A stretch of DNA of 64,000 nt from Bugula neritina. Its lineage: Eukaryota > Bryozoa > Gymnolaemata > Cheilostomatida > Bugulidae. Under the pieces are notes generated by a model that saw only the letters and a list, made by a program, of their open reading frames with translations, ran no database searches and had not been told where the DNA came from. The translations under genes and the position numbers were made by a program. Positions 1-12,100 of the stretch are shown here, piece by piece. The stretch's first letter is position 1. Each line of letters opens with the position of its first letter. Where the stretch lies: the NCBI GenBank assembly GCA_964035545.1, contig OZ037765.1, positions 28,446,004 through 28,510,003 on the forward strand, read 5' to 3'.

Positions 1-146
1 TGATACATTTAGTCTTTCTACTTAGGCTTTAATCATTAATTTATATTATATTAATTTAAAACTAGTTTTTTTAATTGCTTCTGAAATGAAATAAAATTCA
101 AAACAATACATACAAACAAACATACATACAGAGCTAAAAATTTCCG

Positions 147-175
147 CGTGTGTGTGCTTGTGTGTGTGTGTGTGT
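147..175. repeat. (GT)n microsatellite
   Basis: Short run of alternating GT, interrupted once by CTT, in the RFX intron at the left edge of the window. The rest of 1-317 holds no exon I can recognise. Confidence 0.85.
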
Positions 176-317
176 GAAAAACAGTTAAACTCTGCAACTT
201 GCTGCATGCTAAAATTTTGGGAAACTAAAATGTTTTAGAGCTAAATAAAATACACAAGGCATGCACACATATAATAATAAGTCAGTAGGATATTTTATTA
301 GACTAAATAAGCCTCAC

Positions 318-1889
318 CTGTTGGCCAGTTGAGTATCCATGATAGTTGTTTGTGGGTGAATATGTACTTTGAGAATACTCTTGAAATTGGCTGCAATGAC
401 ATAAATTGTACAACTTGATTCGGAGTTAGAAAACAGGGCACAGCAGGTTCTAAAGATAGCATTCGATATCATATATTACTTTATATAGGAGAATATTGCA
501 TTAAAAAAAGGTGAATACAACTCACAATGCTGCACACTTTCCAGTTACATAATGTATAATATAGTTTTACAGTATAAAACACATTATGATGGGTAGAATC
601 AGTATATCAAAGGCTTCTAACTATATAAGTAAGCACCAAGTGATAGAATACCTTTACACTAATGTGTAGTTCTAGCATTAACTTACATGTTACTTTGCTA
701 TTTATTAACATACATGTTATTTTGTCATGTTACTTATATGTAATTTTGTCATATAACTTACATTTTACTGTGTCATATATTAAGTTACATGCTATTGTGT
801 CATATATTAACATACATGTTATATTGTTATAATATATTAACTTACATGGTATTATGTCATATAACTTACATGTTATTTTGTCCGTTGGGATATACTATTT
901 GTTCCTGACCAGTTGTCACGCGGTTGACAGAATCTACATATTGCACAGGATAAACCGTCTGTCCAGCATTTCCATGATCTCCACCTGCATTTCCTGCACT
1001 GGCAGCTGGGTTGGTGACTGCTAGAAAATGCATAGAATTTGCACTAGTTGGAGAATGGTGGTGATGGTGGTGATGGTAATATCCATGGTTCATGCTAACA
1101 CCTTCGGAAATATGCATTTAAGCAGAAAAATATAACTCTTGATATGTTTCCTTTAAAAAACAAGCAAATCAGATAGGAATTTTCTTCTAATGCTTTTTTG
1201 GTAGCTATGAAGTCCAAATATCTTAGCTTGAGCAGATATACTAAGTATAAGCTGTCACTGTACGTTCAAATGTTGCTCGCCAACAATATAATTCAAGATG
1301 TTTCACCCTCTATAGCTAAAGGATGAATGATTCAACTTTTGTCACGGCTCAACACACATAGACAACTAATGCTATTACCACTAAAAGCGCGCTTTGACTT
1401 CTGCATTACCACCCTGGTTACTATAGGGTCACGCTAACCAATAAATGGGCTTCCTGGCTAAAAATAACAGTATTTATTTGGAATCTCTTGATTGATTTGC
1501 AATTTCTTCTGCTTTCGAATTCCAAAGATCCAACAAGATATTATAGATGTTATAAAAGAATTACTCACCAAATGCAAAAAAATAATTTACACATCTCAGA
1601 AAACTTCCCATTCCAGTACTTCTAAATTTTAATTCCGACTTACACAATGTACACACACTTCATAAAAATGTCACAAAATGATTAGCAAAGACTAACATAT
1701 TTAGTTGATATCAACAGTTGGCAGCATAGGAGTTATACCTGTCACGATATATTGCTGTCCGCTGCCATCACTAGTGGGTTGAATAATTGTGGCCCCTTTA
1801 CTTTGAGTGACTACAAACTGCTGCCCGGTTGACATGTCTCCAGACACAACAATGGTCTTCCTGGTGGGTGCGGAAGTGCTTGCTGCCAT
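318..1889 (-). CDS. RFX-family transcription factor, N-terminal exons (partial)
   Basis: Three coding exons on the minus strand: 1739-1889, 870-1020 and 318-390 (125 codons). The gene continues past the left edge. Phases agree at each junction (1, then 2, then 0), and all donors and acceptors are GT-AG. The ATG at 1889 has an in-frame TGA upstream, so it is the likely start, although a splice acceptor just before it cannot be excluded. The protein is Q/T/S/G-rich with no folded domain yet. The segments TVYPVQYVDS, QIVYPNGQN and then EYSQSTYSPTNNYHGYSTG follow the order and spacing of the N-terminal activation region of animal RFX1/2/3 as I remember it. The winged-helix DNA-binding domain that would prove the family lies outside the window. 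RFX factors bind X-boxes and drive ciliary genes. The alternative is another glutamine-rich activator. Confidence 0.6.
678..887 (-). repeat. Degenerate minisatellite on the RFX 5' splice site
   Basis: About eight degenerate copies of a 24-30 bp unit. On the minus strand the unit core is GACAAAATAACATGTAAGTT. The first copy spans the end of the RFX exon (870-887) and its donor AACAT|GTAAGTT. The other copies continue into the intron. Four of the eight copies keep an exact ATGTAAGTT and the rest have one or more changes (GTATGT, GTAACT and similar). Confidence 0.75.
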
Positions 1890-4800
1890 AGCTTGTAACA
1901 ACTTTGTTCACAAGGGGTTCCAGTATAATTCTAATAATATAAGCAGTACATAAGCCAGGCTAAATATGCACATTGTCCCAGCAGTTTCATATACGGTTAA
2001 CAAAATACTCCAAAACATGGGGGAAATAGTTATAGTGGCTTCAAATCGTCAAAAAACCTGTAATGTAAATTTAAATAGATTATGTTCACTATTCATACTC
2101 TCACTATTCATACTGTAGTCAAAGATATAATATTGTTGCTAGGATACCACTTTACTTGTTGGGGAATTTATTTATAGCTATACAATGCATTCACATCTAC
2201 AAAAACCTACACGGCTGCAAGCAAGCAGCAGATCATGCACAAAATCAGAATGCTTGTTGGTTTTAGTACTCATAGTACAGCTTCGAAAATTATAAATTGC
2301 AAAATAGAGCCGTATAAAACCTGCAGCAAAATTCCAGGAGGAGAAAATAATGCCAACCAGATAATTTAAAAAATGAAAAGGTAGTAAATTTATTATAAAA
2401 CAACATCAGTAATAAGAAATTTCCTCAGTCTATAAAATTATTTTTGTTATTCTACCAAACAAATTTATCAAAAATATTAAATACTTTCTTTACATAATTT
2501 GAATGGACTTGTTTTTCAATCAATGGGAATAGTGTCATTCACATAAACCTCAACCTATACCAGGAAATTTTTTTTAGATCCATTCATTGAAATGGAATAG
2601 CCATTGGCCCTTGTTTCATGTATAGGGAAAGGTCTTTTGAAAATAGTTTCAAAATATAAGCATCTCTTATACTAGTTATAACCTATGACTGGAGCGCATC
2701 TAATAATTAAACTTAGCAAAAACCAAGACAAAGTGAGATGAGTGAAAACGCTTTTAACATGGAATGAAACAGAACCAACATTACTTATGATTGTGAACTT
2801 TATGAGGTGACAGAGAGGTTGACAGATTAATGGAATGGCAGATTAATTTGGAGTTGTCTCTCTTTGAGAGAAGTAAACTTTTTACAAATTGGCCGTAGGC
2901 ACTTGTGGTTTTTCATTCTATGAACAATAATTTAATCGAAGCAAGAAACCCTAGAAAAAGTAAAAAATGAGAACATATCACATCTTGATTGTAAGTTGGA
3001 AAAAACTTGAAAATGTAAACACCTTCATCATCATATACGTCTTATGGACAGCATGTGAATTTGGTGACAAATAAAGTGAAATATAAAGTTAGAGGTCATG
3101 GCTAAGACTTATACTTCATTTTAAAGGTTTATTCCTTAAAAAGTTACATAAATTTGACTGTATATTTTGCAAATGCCAAAAAACACCAACAAAGTCAACA
3201 CAGCATCGACAGCTTTATTTCAGTCTACAGCATTTAAAGACAACACAAGTTTAACTGTGTGTTAATCTTAGGCCAGTCTGTCAACTAATTAAATAGCATT
3301 TATGAGGCATAACTGAATTTTGAATCTATGCTTTTTTTATTCAAATTTTTGTACATATATAATACATCTGGATATTAGTATTTAACCAAAGTTGCTCAAG
3401 TTAATCAATAAACTACTGAGAAACTGAACAACTAATACTTATTGGGCTAGATTTTATCATGGAAGATTCCTAGAGTCTAACTATTCAAATGAAGTATCAT
3501 TTTTGTCAGCAACGACAATCATTTTTGTTCATTCTAGTTTGACCTGGTTTAATAGCAGTGCTCATTATTGATTTAAGATGGCTTAAATCAGACTTGGAAG
3601 TCATTTTATTGTTGTTCATATTAGAAGTCATAGTTTTAATACCCAAGTATTTCAATAAATATGCTGTTAGGTCAAGTGTTGGATAATTTTAATTGATGAG
3701 ATGCTCATGCAAAATTGGAAATTTTAGCTTAACCTATATATCTGAAAACTTATCACTTTAAATATAAACATTAAAGGTAGCCCTAATATTACTTTTATTT
3801 TTTGCAATTTGAATATTCTTGTAACATGCATTAAATCTTTCAAATACAACAAATCTATAATTGAAAATATTTTCTAAAAACCAACAATTTTTTTTCAAAA
3901 AATTAGTAGTACAAAACGCAGTACTTGAAAACCTGCTGGTAAATATTTATCGAAAAGTAGAATATGGCAAAGGCATTACTACTTTGAGTATACTGGTCAT
4001 TGACATATGAGCTATACTGGCTAATGCGCAACACCTCAATCATTTTCTTTCACTGGTTACTTCTAATTTTTACTTTTTGCATTTGTGAATTTCGGCCTTT
4101 GATTAACAATACTTGATTACCAATAACTTATAATTGCAAAGTGAGCATGTTGATAATTTATGCAGCACTTGTAAATTTGGGGGAGACAGATTATTTTTTT
4201 TCAAATACTTGCTGCATATTATGAGAACCTGACTTTCAACTTTTTTCCTTCACAAAAAGACAACTTCATTAAAAGCTAATTGAGGGAATTTAATGTAGAC
4301 ATTTTATATATCTTATTATTTGTACAGAATGAACTTGAACCATAAAACTTTTAAAAATACTAGTAGCTGTGCTTGTTAAATTTTCTGAACACATAAACAC
4401 AACATGTTTAAATGCTTATAAATGAATGTTTCGAATATTATTTCTTTTCACTTTTTTAACATTTATTTTGGTAGTGTTTGTGTTCATCCCTTATTAATTG
4501 TATTAGTATTTGCATAAACATGTGAATTTAACTTAAACTTAAAGCCACCCTCTTTCCTCCTTCTGCAGAATTTGGCCTTACTTCAAAAATCAAACATATA
4601 ATTTAAATTTCTATAAAAAAAAGAGAACTGTTGACATCTTTGTTTGGTACTCAACATAACCTATCTTATAAATCTGATAAATCAAATAATTAAATTATTA
4701 GAACATCATCTTGTTAGTTGTAAGTTTCAGCTTAAGTTCTAGTTCAGTGAATACTATGAAACCATGCATCTTTCTTTTAGTTAAATTGAAACTTACGTAA

Positions 4801-5119
4801 CTGTATTTCATTAAAAAGTCAACAAAGATGGCAATTAGTATTACAATTACTCAACTCTACAGGCTATGAAAAATAACTTGGCTGTAATTTAAAACTATGG
4901 CCCAAAACCAACACGTGTTGATTCTTAACTGAAACAGAAATGAAACCATCGGCACTTGGAGTCAAAGCCACGATGGGATTGAAGATAAATAAATGCTCAG
5001 TTATAGATAAAGATTAGCATCATCGTAGTAACTGTAGTTACGGTAAAAAGTGGTCATTGATAGAGAAAATTAAATTAATTTGAAATCAAAATGAGATCGA
5101 GCCATTCAGTCAGTTAAAC

Positions 5120-5360
5120 TCCATCACAATGAGTATGAGTATCAGTATGAGTATGACAATCGCAATGCGCCAACGACACCTACACTCAAATTGAGTCGTA
5201 AAGTGATACTGATAAAGGGCGAGTTAGAATTAGGGAGTACAGTAGCAGTTAAGGCAGTGGTAGTGTTCTTCGTCATATTCAATTTTACATTGATACTGAT
5301 AGTATTATTTATTGTTAACCTCATGGGCCATGGCGGTGGTCACCGTCATGGTGTCATGAT
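5120..5360. repeat. GTATSA-type low-complexity block
   Basis: Imperfect hexamer-like repetition of GAGTAT, CAGTAT and GATACT that decays into less regular sequence. The same vocabulary recurs at 6050-6130 and 18110-18710. Open frames here (5142-5324 minus, 5191-5400 plus) are low-complexity and have no homologue I know. Confidence 0.5.
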
Positions 5361-5562
5361 TATCATGACAGTTCAAGGTTTAAACACCATCTTTAGATAA
5401 TAAAGACCACATCCCACGACTTTAAACTACTCAATGAAAAGCAATAAAGAAAGAAACAAAGGCATATGCAGTTTTGACAACTGTTACTAGACACATTTAA
5501 AAATTACCTTATGGTTACAGTCGTCTAGCTACGGTGGTTATCTCTATGGCGCTTATTCCTAG

Positions 5563-5575
5563 GGCAACTGTTGCC
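5563..5575. promoter_or_regulatory. Possible RFX half-sites (GGCAAC and GTTGCC)
   Basis: GGCAAC at 5563-5568 and GTTGCC at 5570-5575 match the two half-sites of the RFX X-box, but they face outward instead of forming the canonical GTTGCC-NN-GGCAAC order. They sit in the least AT-rich patch of the RFX-DRC12 interval. A chance match is quite possible. Confidence 0.2.
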
Positions 5576-6123
5576 AGACGCAAAACAATGGCCGCTATAT
5601 TGCAACGCGGCGATAAAAGGTTTTTATTTTAAAACTTCTTCACTTTAAATTTTGAACTAGAACAAAATCAGTTTAAATGTTACAACTTTTATTTTTAAAA
5701 ATAAAAAATAGGTTCTTATTTGTGCTTGTAAAACTAAATAATATACTGTGAAGCTGCTTAATTTTGCTTGCTGATGTCAGATGCAATAACATAAGTGTTA
5801 CTAGGCTATTTCCTTTTTCTGCCGAATTTTTTGTCACGTGAACAGTAACTACGGTTACGGGATTTTATATAAAGAATTTACCATGTTTTTTGTTGTGTAC
5901 GTAGTCTAAATTGGTAGAGATGGTGGTGTTCTTGTAAAGCTTGCTAACACTCTGAATATTTTTATATACCCATAAAATAAACGACTGAAAATTTCAAAGA
6001 TACACAGTAGGATTGTCATTTTTTATGTAAACGTTTTTATTTTGATAAATTTGATCACTCATAGTCATACTGATAGTGAGTCATACTCTAAGTCATAATC
6101 ATAATGATAATCATAGTCATATT

Positions 6124-6490
6124 GTTGCTACTAGTACTACTGCTACTGGCACTACCAATGCTACTCAAATTGCTATTACTGTTTCTACTACTACTACTAC
6201 TAGTAGTAGTACTATTAGTATTACTACTATTACCATTACAAATTGAAATACAACCAACACTATGACTACTACAGTACTAGTACTAGTAGTAGTACTACTA
6301 CTAGTAGTAGTAGTAGTATTACTACTACTACTAGTAGTAGTAGTATTACTACTACTAGTAGTAGTAGTACTAGTGGTAGTACTTACAGTTACTACAATGT
6401 AATAGTAAATGTAATGCTAAAGTCATAGTAGTACTACTATTTATTAGTAGTATATGTACTTGTAGTGCTAGTACTACTAGTAGTGATATT
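6124..6490. repeat. Alternating (ACT)n/(AGT)n trinucleotide block
   Basis: Runs of ACT switch repeatedly to runs of AGT. Because ACT and AGT are reverse complements, each switch makes an inverted repeat centred on ACTAGT or AGTACT. The poly-Ser/Thr frame at 6243-6428 is a by-product of this composition. Confidence 0.85.
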
Positions 6491-8199
6491 AAAACTGTCG
6501 CAATGAGTATCACTTCAATACCAATAGAAATGCTAATGCTATATATCACAATAAAAATTGTAATTTTTTATCTCAATGATCATGGTAATATCAAACTCAC
6601 TATTATCATTATAATCGCAGTAAACCTATGGCTGTAGGTGAATGTTGAAGATATTTTAGGTATCAACTATTGTAGATTTATTGTAGTTATTAGTATAATT
6701 ATTATTATTAGCTGTTAACAGTAATAATAATCACAATCACAATGAAAAATGAGTTTGTAATTTTTCAAATATTTCCTACATGAATTCAAGCTTTCCAAAT
6801 CATCTTTGGAAACCTTTGTACTAAATTTCTTCTTTTTTGTTCTCACTTATCTTGGCTACTTTTGATATCTTAATTTTCCTAAAAAGTGAATGATGACTGG
6901 ACTTGAATGGAATTTTGTACGAATGCAGTTACCCTATTTTCTAAGAACAATTTCATGCCAATATATTGTTGGCTAAATCATAACATCCACAGGCTATTAT
7001 TTTGTCTAAAAGGATAAATGAAACTTTACCTTGAGTAATATTCAAAATTAAAATAATGAAGTTATTACAGTACTTGTTTATTCTAAAAATGCGTTTAAGG
7101 TTTTTCTAAATATTCTATGCATTATCAGTGATTTATATTTTCTCTTGGTAGCCCATTTTACATGAATTTAAACACTATTTTTTTAAGGTAACCTGTGTGA
7201 TACAGAGAGTTATGTGCAACTTCTTCTTTTAATCACAAATTAAAGTTAAAATGCATGTTCAATTTTACTTTGCAATAGCTTGAAGAGTTTTTGAATAGAT
7301 CCTGAGCTCAAAGTTTTAGAGGTTTAAATTCCGAATTATTTTCTAAAATTTTAGGTGGGTTTTTTAACTCAAATAGTTTTTTATTTTGTATCTAATTTTA
7401 AACCTTTAATTTATTTCTGAATTTCATAAACGACACAAACCTTCTTACATTATTTTTGTGTTTAGCAATACCCCAAAGCACTCCCTTTATTGATGCCAAA
7501 ACAGCTAGTGGCAATATCTTGATAATTGATATTGTAGAAAAATTATTCTGAAATTCTGAATAAAACTTTCACAATTACAAAAATATTTGTTATGTTTTAT
7601 ACTAAAGTTGCTATAACTCCCTTGTTAACTTTATACACCTTTTGCTGCTGAGAAATGTACTTTGGTTAGTAAATTAGATTAAAGCTGCCATGAGTTATGA
7701 TGCAACTTTGCTGTCTGGCATATCTACAGTCTACTGTGATTTGAATGGATGTGATTGAAAGCTTTCCATCCTCAAGTTAAAAGTTTGTGATTGCAAATTG
7801 TATATTCTAGCCAGCCTAATGGGGCAACAATAAATTGGGAGATATGGTTATATAACTTGAAATGATTGAAACTGTAAATAATTAGACAACTCACAAATTT
7901 ATCAATTGACTGGTAGTTTCTCAAAACTTCTTCCTGATTACCCCCAATTGTATTATTGGTCAAGAATTTTATTTTTCTATTATTTAATTACTGAAGACAA
8001 GCAAAAATCTAATTTCTGCAGTTGTTTAACCAATATGAGTATGCTTTGTTAACGCCACTGAATAGAACCTGGTTAAATTACAAGGCCCATAACGAGCTTA
8101 CACCATCCAAGACTTGGCTAATGATTTAAATCAAACATTGTTATCTCTATTTGTAGAATAACTTAAAAACAGATTGAAGTGACAACTAACTAGACAATC

Positions 8200-8898
8200 A
8201 TGCCTCCTAAGAAAAAAGGAAAGAAAAAGAAGAAAGATGATGCAGAGCTTCAATTGGAAGAAAAATATAAAAAGACATTAAACGACATTGAGGCCCTGAA
8301 GGATCAGTTGACAAAAAGGTTATATATTCATAATTTACTTTCACAGATATGATTGGGGCACACGGAGTATGTAGGCACTAAAACAGATTTTTTTTTTCTG
8401 TAAAATAACACACGCCTTTTTTATTCTTCTAGGAAAGAGGTGTCAAGGAGAGCCATGTCAGCTGGTATAGAGTTGAAGGACAAAATGAAGGAAGCAGAAG
8501 AATTACTCACAAAACAGCAAGCGGACCAGAAGTCTATTAGCTCAGACATGACTAGACAATACAAAACAATGCAGACAGAAATGAACCTTCGGATCCACCA
8601 ACTTGAGTCAGAAAGAGACAGGTTGCAAATTGAATTAGAAAAAACCCAAATACTGCTGAAAAATACTATAAAAACAAAAGATAAAGAAATAGCAACGAGG
8701 GATCAAAAAATAAAAGAGCTTGAAAAGAAAATTAAAGAGTTGAGTTATGACTTTGAAATACTTATGAGAGACAGTTTTAATGCTTTACTAGTCAAACTTG
8801 ATGAGGCAAGGAAAGGCTGGGAGGACAAATCTACGCTTATACAAGCAAGAAACAAGCAGGTGCTAATGGAATTTCATCTGAACCCATTGGATATTTAG
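8200..8898 (+). CDS. DRC12: Dynein regulatory complex subunit 12 (CCDC153)
   Basis: Two exons, 8200-8318 and 8433-8898, with donor AAAAG|GTTATA and acceptor TTCTAG. They encode 194 residues, close to the vertebrate length of about 210. The protein starts MPPKKKGKKKKKDD, a lysine-rich N-terminus shared with vertebrate CCDC153. A long coiled coil follows from about residue 15 to 160 (including MTRQYKTMQTEM). The tail has the family pattern EILMRDSFNALLVKLDEARK, then W, then a short basic helix and FHLNPL. DRC12 is a small coiled-coil subunit of the nexin-dynein regulatory complex on the outer doublets of motile cilia and flagella. The gene is divergent from RFX and convergent with NDC1. I see no clear X-box just upstream of the ATG. 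Confidence 0.9.
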
Positions 8899-9022
8899 CA
8901 GATAAACTTATGAAGATTGAGATAAATATCATCATAATTTAAATACAAATAACTGATCATTATAGAATAACTTGAATATCTTAGTCCAACTTTCCAGACC
9001 CCTTTGGATTATGTTACAGGAC

Positions 9023-9028
9023 AATAAA
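9023..9028 (+). terminator. DRC12 poly(A) signal
   Basis: Canonical AATAAA 125 bp after the DRC12 stop codon. Cleavage would fall near 9045, where the NDC1 transcript on the other strand also seems to end. Confidence 0.6.
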
Positions 9029-9059
9029 ATATACCTTTGCAGATTACAGTTTCAAGTAA

Positions 9060-9075
9060 TTTATTAAACTTTATT
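9060..9075 (-). terminator. NDC1 poly(A) signals
   Basis: Two AATAAA hexamers on the minus strand (9070-9075 and 9060-9065), about 120-135 bp past the NDC1 stop codon. Cleavage 15-25 nt further on would place the NDC1 3' end against the DRC12 3' end. Confidence 0.55.
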
Positions 9076-9194
9076 ATTTTGTATAATTTGTACATAAATT
9101 TACAAGATGAGTTGGTATTACTTCTGCGTATGAACTAGTCTATATACTAATTAACTCTCAATACTAAAATGTTGCCTAATTGCGACAATAAACT

Positions 9195-12100
9195 TCAACC
9201 GGCATAGCTTTCTAGCTCTTTCAAACTTTCACTGCTGAGACCACAGATTTCACTACAAATAAAATAATATTGCTGAAATATAATAAAGAAAACCACATGT
9301 ATGACTATTGTAGTCAGCTGACAACAATAAATGACAGTATATATTGTGTGAAAATATACTTGCATTGTTTTAAAGCATAGGCAGCAGCCAACATTACAAT
9401 ATATAAACCAATGTATTCTATTCTTTAATATAGTAATAAAACTTAATTTCCAAATAATGAGGGCAAAACCCTTGTCGCAGGTGTCAAAGCTTACAACTCT
9501 AAAACTATCAGTAGTAGCTGTAGGCTGCAAGCACGGTCGAAAGTTACTATTTGAAAATACCAGCATGTGTAATGCAACATAAACAGATGACAAACAATGT
9601 CAGACATCTATTTTAAAGGGAAAGTAACTCCATCTCATTGACAAATTATAATCAATATAATGACATACTAATTTAGCTTTCACTAGCACACCTTATTCAT
9701 AGTAATAACAAGTGTCCAACTATAAAAATCTGAACCCAGGATTTTTTAATTCCACACCATAGGTAACCACCATTCTATGTGGTTGTTATTACTACTAGCT
9801 CATAACCAAGACAAACACGTACACTGTTTTTACTTTTATGGGACTTGTAACATTTCCTTTTGTAAGATATAATTCTCACATGAAAATGCGGTTAGTCTAT
9901 GTTGAGTAGAGACGGGGTGATGCACCAACCGTACCTTATATGAGGCTGGAATGTGGCTGCTATGGAATGCAATGAAGACTTGAGCTGTGAGTAAAGCTCA
10001 ATTCCTAAAGAGTGACTGCTTCTATTGACGTACAGCTCAGTGCTTCTCTTCCCAGTGACTGTAGACACTCTGAAGAGGCATTCTATAGTCTAAACAAACA
10101 CGGAGAATGCTTACATTAGCGGACTTTAACCAACTGCATTGCTGCACAAATATTATATAGTAATTGTCACTAGAGAAACGCTGCATATCATAAAATGAGT
10201 TTATATATAAACATGCTTTACATTTAATGCACTTGTCTTGATATTTAAAGGGACAGACACAATGTTGAGTGAAATATTTCTTGAAAAATGAAAATATGGT
10301 TCAACAGTCTAAAATGTAAAAAGCATGCACGTTGATACCAATATATGCTTGAGCTGTGAGCAATGTAATAAAACTAACCCGAGTCAATGAAATGAGCAGA
10401 TTGATGATTTCTCCAAGATTTTGCTGTACAATACCGTATTTGTCCTCAGTGAGTGAACGGGTGATCAGATTAGACAATGCTGTAACAAAATTCAATGTGT
10501 TTACATGCTCTATTAGCTTTTACATGTTACTTAGAAGAAATATTTTTATATATTGTAAAACTTTTTCATCATAATTATATAGAATGATTAATACAATCTT
10601 CAATTAAATTTAATGAATTATATATTGTTTTTGCAAGTAGTTAATGACCTGTATTCAACTAGTAACACTTTAATAAATTGGTGATGGTTCTCCAGTCAAG
10701 TACCACAAAAGTTAAAAATGATAAAGATAAACACTTTCACTGTTGAAAAACATAGCAACGAGGAAAGCTAAGCCTACGGATGACTGCCTATGAGACACTG
10801 TAAGATAAGGTCATAGGTCAAACATACCACAGACACACCAGATGTGTTTCTGTGAGTCATAAAACAGTTTGGCTGACAGCTTTTCAGGATATTGCTGATA
10901 GAGGAAAGCTGGATAATACCATTTCTTGGTGGCCTGAAATTAAAAGAAAATTGTATAGCATATTTTACCATGATAGAAAACAACTTTGTGTTGTAGAAGT
11001 TGTAACTAAGGCAAGAATAAATTGCATAAAAGTGAAATACAACCCACGCATGATTGTTTGTTCAAACGCAGATTTGTCGATTTGTATGCTATGGTTTATT
11101 GGAAAAAACATTGCACATAGGAAAACAGGTATAATGTTGCCTTCTATAACTTATTGTTCATAGAAATTTATATGAAGCTGCAGTGTGACCTGTTCAAGTT
11201 GTCACATGTACCAGGTTGGCGGACGAAACTCTACGAAGGCCATTAGTCATGTAAAAGAATCCAGTCATGTTGCCACTATAGTTTGAGGCTGAATTTACAG
11301 CCAATATAAAGACCCTTACCTAAAGATTTTACAAGGATTGCTACTATAAACAGATGCACTGTAAACAGTTCACAGCATGTTATGACAAATTCTGTCATAC
11401 AATAGAATACCTGACTTGGTTGAGATGATTTCGGAGAGCTGTTGTACCCAGGCTTCAAAGTCTCTATCTTACTTCCGGCTTCTGAAACAATAAATATTTT
11501 GGCCCACTTGTATGAGTGTCAAGTTTCTAGGTTTGATTTGCTCTTCACAGTTACTACCAAGAGCTTAGAACTTCAGCTAACAAAGACGTAGGACTTAGAG
11601 GCACACAGACAAATAAGCTACCTATTGGCTTCCTATCATCACAACTGTTTATCAACTTCAACAAGATATAATTTCCAGAATAGGTATAAACACCACCATT
11701 GACAGACTCACGGCGTGGCATGATACTTTTGTATGACTCAACAAGCTCTTTGTTGCTGGTTTCAATACGATTGAGCAGCTCTTGAAGTTGAGCCATGGTG
11801 ACGGCAGAAACAGCTTTCCAAACCTTGGGATGTCCACCGGGATTACTCAGGCTGAAGATGTTCTGTCTCCTGACATCGTCAGACCTTGCAGAGAGTTGGT
11901 GGAGGTCTTTGAATGCCAGTATCTACATACAAAGTATCTACATACAAAGTATCTACATACAAAGTATCTACGTACAAAGTATCTACGTACAAAGTATCTA
12001 CGTACAAAGTATCTACGTACAAAGTATCTACGTACAAAGTATCTACGTACAAAGTATCTACGTACAAAGTATCTACGTACAAAGTATCTACGTACAAAGT

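Larger units (their letters stand above)
1890..8199. other. Intergenic region between divergent RFX and DRC12
   Basis: No supported coding exon. The region is AT-rich with low-complexity blocks at about 5120-5360 and 6050-6490, annotated separately. A less AT-rich patch at about 5500-5620 contains several CG dinucleotides and could be part of an RFX promoter on the minus strand, but no TATA box or transcript evidence is visible. Upstream non-coding exons of RFX may lie here. Confidence 0.5.

Noticed and set aside
1021-1117. Poly-His extension MNHGYYHHHHHHHSP upstream of the RFX exon
   Set aside because: The acceptor TTTTCTAG at 1021-1022 is the only one nearby that keeps phase 1 with the previous exon. 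The poly-His stretch is therefore intronic.
10852-11163. Plus-strand open frame of 103 codons
   Set aside because: Antisense shadow of an NDC1 exon (10828-10933) and its flanking intron.
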